NCBI GenBank assembly: GCA_964573885.1
Contig: CAZNLL010000168.1
Span: 1-6,979, forward strand
Length of the DNA stretch: 6,979 nt
Direction: 5' to 3'
From: CAZNLL01 sp964573885
GTDB taxonomy: Bacteria > Desulfobacterota > DSM-4660 > Desulfatiglandales > Desulfatiglandaceae
Below, in pieces: positions 3,822-6,979 of this stretch. The number at the start of each line of letters is the position of its first letter. The stretch's first letter is position 1. Under the pieces are notes generated by a model, which searched no databases, was not told the origin of the DNA, and saw only the letters and a program-made list of their open reading frames with translations. The position numbers and the translations under genes were made by a program.

Positions 3822-4937
3822 TTATTCGAATTGATTGAAGGTGCGGAAGCCTTTGGTTTGGCAGAGCTGGTCGCGCCGGGCTTCTTCGATATCGGATTGG
3901 ACCATTTCGGAGACGAGTTGCTGAAAGGTGGTCCTGGATTGCCAGCCCAGTTTTTCGCGGGCCTTGGTGGGGTCGCCCAGGAGGGTGTCCACCTCGGTGG
4001 GGCGGAAATAGCGCGGGTCGATACGGACGATGATATCGCCCCGGGCGGGGCCCATTGTCTCAGGTGGGTCGACGAGAGAAGAAACTATTCCTACCTCATC
4101 AATGCCTGAACCTTGCCATTTGATTTCAATTCCTACCTCTTTTGCGGCCTGTTCCACAAACTCCCTGACAGAGTGCTCTTCGCCTGTGGCGATGACATAG
4201 TCGTCTGGCTCATCTTGCTGGAGCATGAGCCACTGCATTTCCACGTAGTCCCTGGCATGGCCCCAGTCGCGGCGGGCGTCCAGGTTGCCCAGATAGAGGC
4301 AGTCTTGCAGTCCCAAGGCCATGCGGGCAAAGGCCCGGGTGATTTTGCGGGTGACGAATGTCTCCCCCCGGATAGGGGATTCGTGGTTGAAGAGGATGCC
4401 GTTACAGGCGAAGAGGTTGTAGGCCTCGCGGTAATTGACGGTGATCCAGTACGAATAGAGCTTGGCCACGGCATAGGGGGAACGGGGATAGAAGGGGGTG
4501 GTCTCTTTCTGGGGGATTTCCTGGACCTTGCCATAGAGTTCCGAGGTGGAGGCCTGGTAGAAACGGGTTTTTTCTTCCAGTTTCAGGATCCGGATGGCTT
4601 CCAGGAGCCGGAGGGTGCCCAGGGCGTCGGCATTGGCGGTATATTCCGGGGTTTCAAAAGAGACCTGGACGTGGCTCTGGGCGGCCAGGTTGTAGATTTC
4701 CCGGGGCTGGACTTCCTGGATGATACGGATGAGGTTGGTGGCGTCGGTGAGGTCGCCGTAGTGCATAATAAAGCGGACGTCCTCTTCGTGGGGGTCCTTG
4801 TAGAGGTGGTCCACACGGGCGGTGTTAAAGGAGGAGGAGCGGCGCTTGATGCCGTGCACCTCGTAGCCTTTGTGGAGAAGAAATTCAGCCAGGTAGGCGC
4901 CGTCCTGGCCGGTGATACCGGTGATTAAGGCGTTCAT
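3822..4937 (-). CDS. gmd: GDP-mannose 4,6-dehydratase
   Basis: Converts GDP-D-mannose to GDP-4-keto-6-deoxy-D-mannose with bound NADP, the first committed step to GDP-L-fucose and other GDP-deoxyhexoses. The 371-residue length fits the family (about 373 in E. coli). The N-terminal GITGQDGAYLAE holds the nucleotide-binding glycines G7, G10 and G13, with KRRSSSFNT at 31-39. The catalytic Thr/Glu lie in ASTSELYG (T131, E133) and the Tyr-Lys pair in SPYAVAK (Y155, K159). FNHESPIRGETFVTRKI (183-199), RDWGHARDYVE (223-233) and DPRYFRPTEVDTLLGDP (307-323) are diagnostic. ATG 4937 is chosen by homology and because GAGAGG lies 5 nt upstream. A GTG-initiated frame to 4976 adds 13 residues (MSFANGRL...) that are translated repeat. 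Gmd and Fcl are normally encoded in tandem; here they converge. Wzz lies upstream on the same strand, but a 661-bp repeat-filled gap makes co-transcription uncertain. Confidence 0.97.
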   Translation of the reverse strand: MNALITGITGQDGAYLAEFLLHKGYEVHGIKRRSSSFNTARVDHLYKDPHEEDVRFIMHYGDLTDATNLIRIIQEVQPREIYNLAAQSHVQVSFETPEYTANADALGTLRLLEAIRILKLEEKTRFYQASTSELYGKVQEIPQKETTPFYPRSPYAVAKLYSYWITVNYREAYNLFACNGILFNHESPIRGETFVTRKITRAFARMALGLQDCLYLGNLDARRDWGHARDYVEMQWLMLQQDEPDDYVIATGEEHSVREFVEQAAKEVGIEIKWQGSGIDEVGIVSSLVDPPETMGPARGDIIVRIDPRYFRPTEVDTLLGDPTKAREKLGWQSRTTFQQLVSEMVQSDIEEARRDQLCQTKGFRTFNQFE

Positions 4938-4950
4938 GGGGCCCTCTCTT

Positions 4951-5003
4951 TTTAACCGCCCGTTCGCGAAGCTCACTAGATTACGGGGGCGGGGAATTTT
5001 TGG
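4951..5003 (+). repeat. Truncated head unit interrupted by the next unit
   Basis: The head AACCGCCC (4954-4961) is followed by GTTCGC-GAA-GCTCAC (4962-4976), TAGATTAC (4977-4984), a G-rich stretch and AATTTTTGG. A new head starts at 5004 exactly where the second hairpin should be. The unit lies only 16 bp upstream of the gmd start, in antisense to it, so its complement would be in the gmd leader or promoter. Confidence 0.85.
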
Positions 5004-5085
5004 AACCGCCCGCCCCTAAACGGGGCTAGATTACAGGGACAAGAAATTTTTCCGCCGGGCGACTCTCCCCGGCGGAAATATGTCC
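5004..5085 (+). repeat. Complete two-hairpin unit
   Basis: The head AACCGCCC (5004-5011) is followed by GCCCC-TAAAC-GGGGC (5012-5026), TAGATTAC, and the hairpin TTTCCGCCGGG / CCCGGCGGAAA at 5049-5059 / 5068-5078 with loop CGACTCTC, then TATGTCC. The first stem has lost two inner pairs compared with the 7-bp copy at 2804-2820. Confidence 0.9.
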
Positions 5086-5231
5086 TAGGGGGAGAAGGTG
5101 CGTCAGCCGCGGCTGTGGAAATAGCTTCTGCTTTAGGTGTAAATCGAACTGGGTCATTTTGGTCAATCTGTTTTGCAGCGTTGAGATCATCGAAATTCTG
5201 CCAAAAAGTTAAAAAGTCGAAGATTGTTTTT
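5086..5231 (+). repeat. Linker module and unassigned sequence
   Basis: Positions 5086-5140 match the GGGGGAGAAGGTG / ATAGCTTC linker at 3159-3217. From about 5141 to 5231 I see nothing recognisable: no gene with a credible start and no clear repeat, only a T-run (5226-5231) leading into the next head. Confidence 0.55.
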
Positions 5232-5293
5232 AACCGCCCGGGCCCGCGGAGCGGACCCTTGATTACAGGGACAGAAGATATTTTTCCCCGGGC
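5232..5293 (+). repeat. Head unit whose second hairpin is cut by a 9-mer array
   Basis: The head AACCGCCC (5232-5239) is followed by the 8-bp stem GGGCCCGC-GGA-GCGGACCC with one mismatch (5240-5258), TTGATTAC (5259-5266), a T-run and CCCCGGGC. The 3' arm of the second hairpin is absent, as in the unit at 987-1076. Confidence 0.85.
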
Positions 5294-5365
5294 GACTATC
5301 TGGTCTGTCTCGTCTGTTTGGTCTATTTCGTCTGTCTGGTCTGTTTCGCTGATTTAGTTAAATTA
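5294..5365 (+). repeat. 9-bp tandem array, GTCTGTCTC type
   Basis: In-phase 9-mers run GACTATCTG, GTCTGTCTC, GTCTGTTTG, GTCTATTTC, GTCTGTCTG and GTCTGTTTC, then two drifted units to 5365. The first unit starts in the loop position of the broken hairpin, exactly as at 1077. Confidence 0.85.
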
Positions 5366-5409
5366 TGCCTGTTGAGAGAGGGGCAATCTTCGATTGCACG
5401 AACGAAACA
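5361..5409 (+). repeat. 49-bp linker repeat, second copy
   Basis: It matches 1323-1371 at 47 of 49 positions and, like that copy, directly follows a 9-mer array. The flanks diverge after GAAACA. Confidence 0.9.
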
Positions 5410-5467
5410 TGGAACAGGGATGCCCCCTGGGTGCCCCGTCAAATAGACGCAGTGTCGCAAAGCATTT

Positions 5468-5537
5468 CACCCGGGTCGCCAGGCATGGTCTTGGGCGTCC
5501 TGGTAATCTAGCGAATCCGTATGGTGAGCGGGCGGTT
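5468..5537 (-). repeat. Diverged head unit in the opposite orientation
   Basis: Read on the minus strand it starts AACCGCCC (5537-5530). A 19-nt segment with GCTCAC first and ATTCGC last follows, then TAGATTAC (5510-5503), CAGGAC and a C/G-rich end with GGCGACCCGGG. It is the only unit reading leftward that I found. Its arm motifs are in the reverse order to GTTCGC...GCTCAC elsewhere. Positions 5410-5467 and 5538-5598 hold nothing I can name. Confidence 0.65.
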
Positions 5538-5598
5538 TGATAAGGTATCATAACCAAATTTCCCAAGAAAAATATGCCGCATTAATAAACATAGCTTT

Positions 5599-6891
5599 CT
5601 AATCCTTGGTCTTTTTGAAGAAGAAGTGGATGGGGTTGCGGAGGCCTTTTTTGATTTCCCGCCATTTGGGGGAGGATTCCGGGTCCTGGTTCAGACGGCT
5701 GGTATATTCCAGTAAAAAGATGAGGAAGATGCCGAGAAAAAGAGCCACCACAAAGCCCAAGATGATGTTGAGCTTGAGCTTGGGTTTAATGGGTCTGTCA
5801 GGGGGAGCGGCCCAGTCCAGGACATTGATGGTGGGGAGGTCCTTGGCCTCATCCAGCTTGGCCTGCTCGAGCTGGGTGGTGAGCATGGTCACCACACCGG
5901 TCTTGGCCTTGACTTTGAGCAAGAGCCTGCTTTCATCGAAGTTGAGGGCCGGAATCTGGGTCAGGGGGATGTAGAATTCTACCCTGCCTTTTTCCCGTTC
6001 GATCCCAATCTTGGGCTTTTCCGAGTAGGTGAGGCGGTCTATGTTTTTCTGGAGGGCCGCGATCTGGGCTTTGAGCTGTTCGATCTCGATATGGGTGCCC
6101 CGGTAGAATTTTTTCTTGGCCGCCAGTTGTATTTCCAGTTCAACCCGCCTGGCCTCCATTTCACCCAGGACCTCTAATGTAGCCTCGGCCTGCTTGGAGA
6201 TGGATATGGCCTTGTGCTTTTCCTGGAAGTTACGCAGGTCCTCCTGGGCCTGTTCCAGTTCCCTGTTGGCGGCTTCCAGGCGTTTTTCAATATATTTCCT
6301 GAGCCTGCGGGCCGAGGTGACCATGTCTACGCGGTTGTACTTGTCGAGTTCGATGACATAGGTGTTGGCCAGGTCCGCTGCCAGATAGGGATCGCTGGAT
6401 TGAATGCTCAAGGAAAGGGTGGGTTCCATACGTTCTTTTTTCACATCCAGGGTTTCTCCAAAAGATTTGGCAGCCGTTTCTATCCGGCCTTGGGGGATGC
6501 CCATGACAGAGGCATAGTCGTACCGTTTGAAGACCTGTTTGGCCAGTTCTTTGCTTTTGAGCACCGCCTCAAAGACCTCTGAAGGGGCGGTGCTTCCCCC
6601 GCTAAGGCCAGCCACACCGAATTGTTCCAGAAAAGCGGCCTTGAGTTCCCCGGCGCCTGCCCCTTCAGTGGTCTCGGGGAGGATCACGGTGGTGGCCTGG
6701 TAGGTCTTGGACATTCCGCGAGTGTAAATGCCGGTGAGGACCACCACGATAAAGCAGAAAAAGATGAGGAAGCGGCGGCGCTTGTAGATGGGATAGATGA
6801 GGTCGATGAGGTTTATTTCGTCGTCGGCGTCGGGATAAGCGTTGCGGAGGCTTGAATCGTTGGGAGCGTTTTTTTCTTTTATTTCGTTCAT
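5599..6891 (-). CDS. wzz: Wzz/PCP-family polysaccharide chain-length determinant
   Basis: An inner-membrane polysaccharide co-polymerase predicted to control chain length of the exported glycan with a Wzy-type polymerase. The 430 residues show the classic layout. An N-terminal cytoplasmic segment (INLIDLIYPIYKRRR, 26-40) is followed by TM1 at about 41-58 and a long periplasmic region. That region holds TYQATTVILPE after TM1 and a charged coiled-coil stretch at about 195-290. The Pro-rich motif AAPPDRPIKPKLKL (361-374) precedes TM2 at about 375-396, then a short basic tail. No Walker motifs or Tyr cluster follow, so it lacks a fused tyrosine kinase. It is longer than the roughly 330-residue enterobacterial Wzz and may be nearer PCP-2-like EPS proteins, so the symbol is approximate. 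AGGCGAG about 9 nt before ATG 6891 is a plausible SD. A repeat head lies 33 bp upstream in antisense. Confidence 0.88.
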   Translation of the reverse strand: MNEIKEKNAPNDSSLRNAYPDADDEINLIDLIYPIYKRRRFLIFFCFIVVVLTGIYTRGMSKTYQATTVILPETTEGAGAGELKAAFLEQFGVAGLSGGSTAPSEVFEAVLKSKELAKQVFKRYDYASVMGIPQGRIETAAKSFGETLDVKKERMEPTLSLSIQSSDPYLAADLANTYVIELDKYNRVDMVTSARRLRKYIEKRLEAANRELEQAQEDLRNFQEKHKAISISKQAEATLEVLGEMEARRVELEIQLAAKKKFYRGTHIEIEQLKAQIAALQKNIDRLTYSEKPKIGIEREKGRVEFYIPLTQIPALNFDESRLLLKVKAKTGVVTMLTTQLEQAKLDEAKDLPTINVLDWAAPPDRPIKPKLKLNIILGFVVALFLGIFLIFLLEYTSRLNQDPESSPKWREIKKGLRNPIHFFFKKTKD

Positions 6892-6924
6892 TTGGTTTTT
6901 CTCGCCTATCTTGTTGGTTTTTGA

Positions 6925-6979
6925 AACCGCCCGTTCGCGATGCTCACTTGATTACCGGGACGTTCTTTTTTCCGCCGGG
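6925..6979 (+). repeat. Two-hairpin unit cut by the window edge
   Basis: The head AACCGCCC (6925-6932) is followed by GTTCGC-GAT-GCTCAC (6933-6947), TTGATTAC (6948-6955), CGGGAC, a T-run and the first arm TTTCCGCCGGG ending at 6979. The 3' arm would lie beyond the window. The unit is antisense to and upstream of the wzz start. Confidence 0.9.

Noticed and set aside
4113..4928. 271-codon open frame on the plus strand
   Set aside because: It is antisense to gmd, whose minus-strand product has all the diagnostic motifs; the open frame reflects GC-rich codon bias.
5363..5566. 67-codon minus-strand frame
   Set aside because: It translates the 49-bp linker and the reverse unit; no credible start or homology.

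Overview
The window looks like part of an exopolysaccharide or O-antigen locus from a Gram-negative bacterium. My best guess is a Desulfobacterota-type (deltaproteobacterial) lineage. That rests on the EPS-associated MarR-type regulator, the gene mix and a style of intergenic repeat I associate with that group. No ribosomal or other taxonomic marker is present, so the assignment is tentative.

Four genes are convincing. From left to right they are a small winged-helix regulator of the EPS-associated MarR type (532-930, minus), GDP-L-fucose synthase fcl (1650-2759, plus), GDP-mannose 4,6-dehydratase gmd (3822-4937, minus) and a Wzz/PCP-type chain-length determinant (5599-6891, minus). Gmd and Fcl are consecutive enzymes: GDP-mannose is dehydrated to GDP-4-keto-6-deoxymannose, which is epimerised and reduced to GDP-L-fucose. 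The Wzz-like protein would set the length of the polymer into which fucose is built. The regulator probably controls the cluster. The two enzyme genes face each other instead of forming the usual tandem pair.

The rest, about 3 kb in four gaps (1-531, 931-1649, 2760-3821, 4938-5598) plus the right edge, is almost wholly a mosaic of short repeat modules. The commonest is a head beginning AACCGCCC, followed by a stem with a 3-nt loop whose arms differ from copy to copy but still pair. In the full form this continues into TTGATTAC or TAGATTAC, then a perfect 11-bp hairpin (TTTCCGCCGGG / CCCGGCGGAAA) and GTCC. In other copies the head continues into degenerate tandem arrays of period 7 (ATTCAAG-like), or its second hairpin is replaced by an array of period 9 (GTCTATCTC-like). 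Other 7-mer and 8-mer arrays fill the spaces. Modules recur in a similar order at separate places, and two linkers of 49 and 41 bp are shared almost exactly.

These repeats touch the genes. The 3' end of fcl is duplicated 320 bp downstream and its present last codons seem to come from repeat sequence. The regulator's stop codon lies in a 7-mer array. Heads reading antisense lie 16-90 bp upstream of all three minus-strand genes. The repeat mosaic is the most unusual content of the window. I see no transposase, CRISPR array, tRNA or rRNA.
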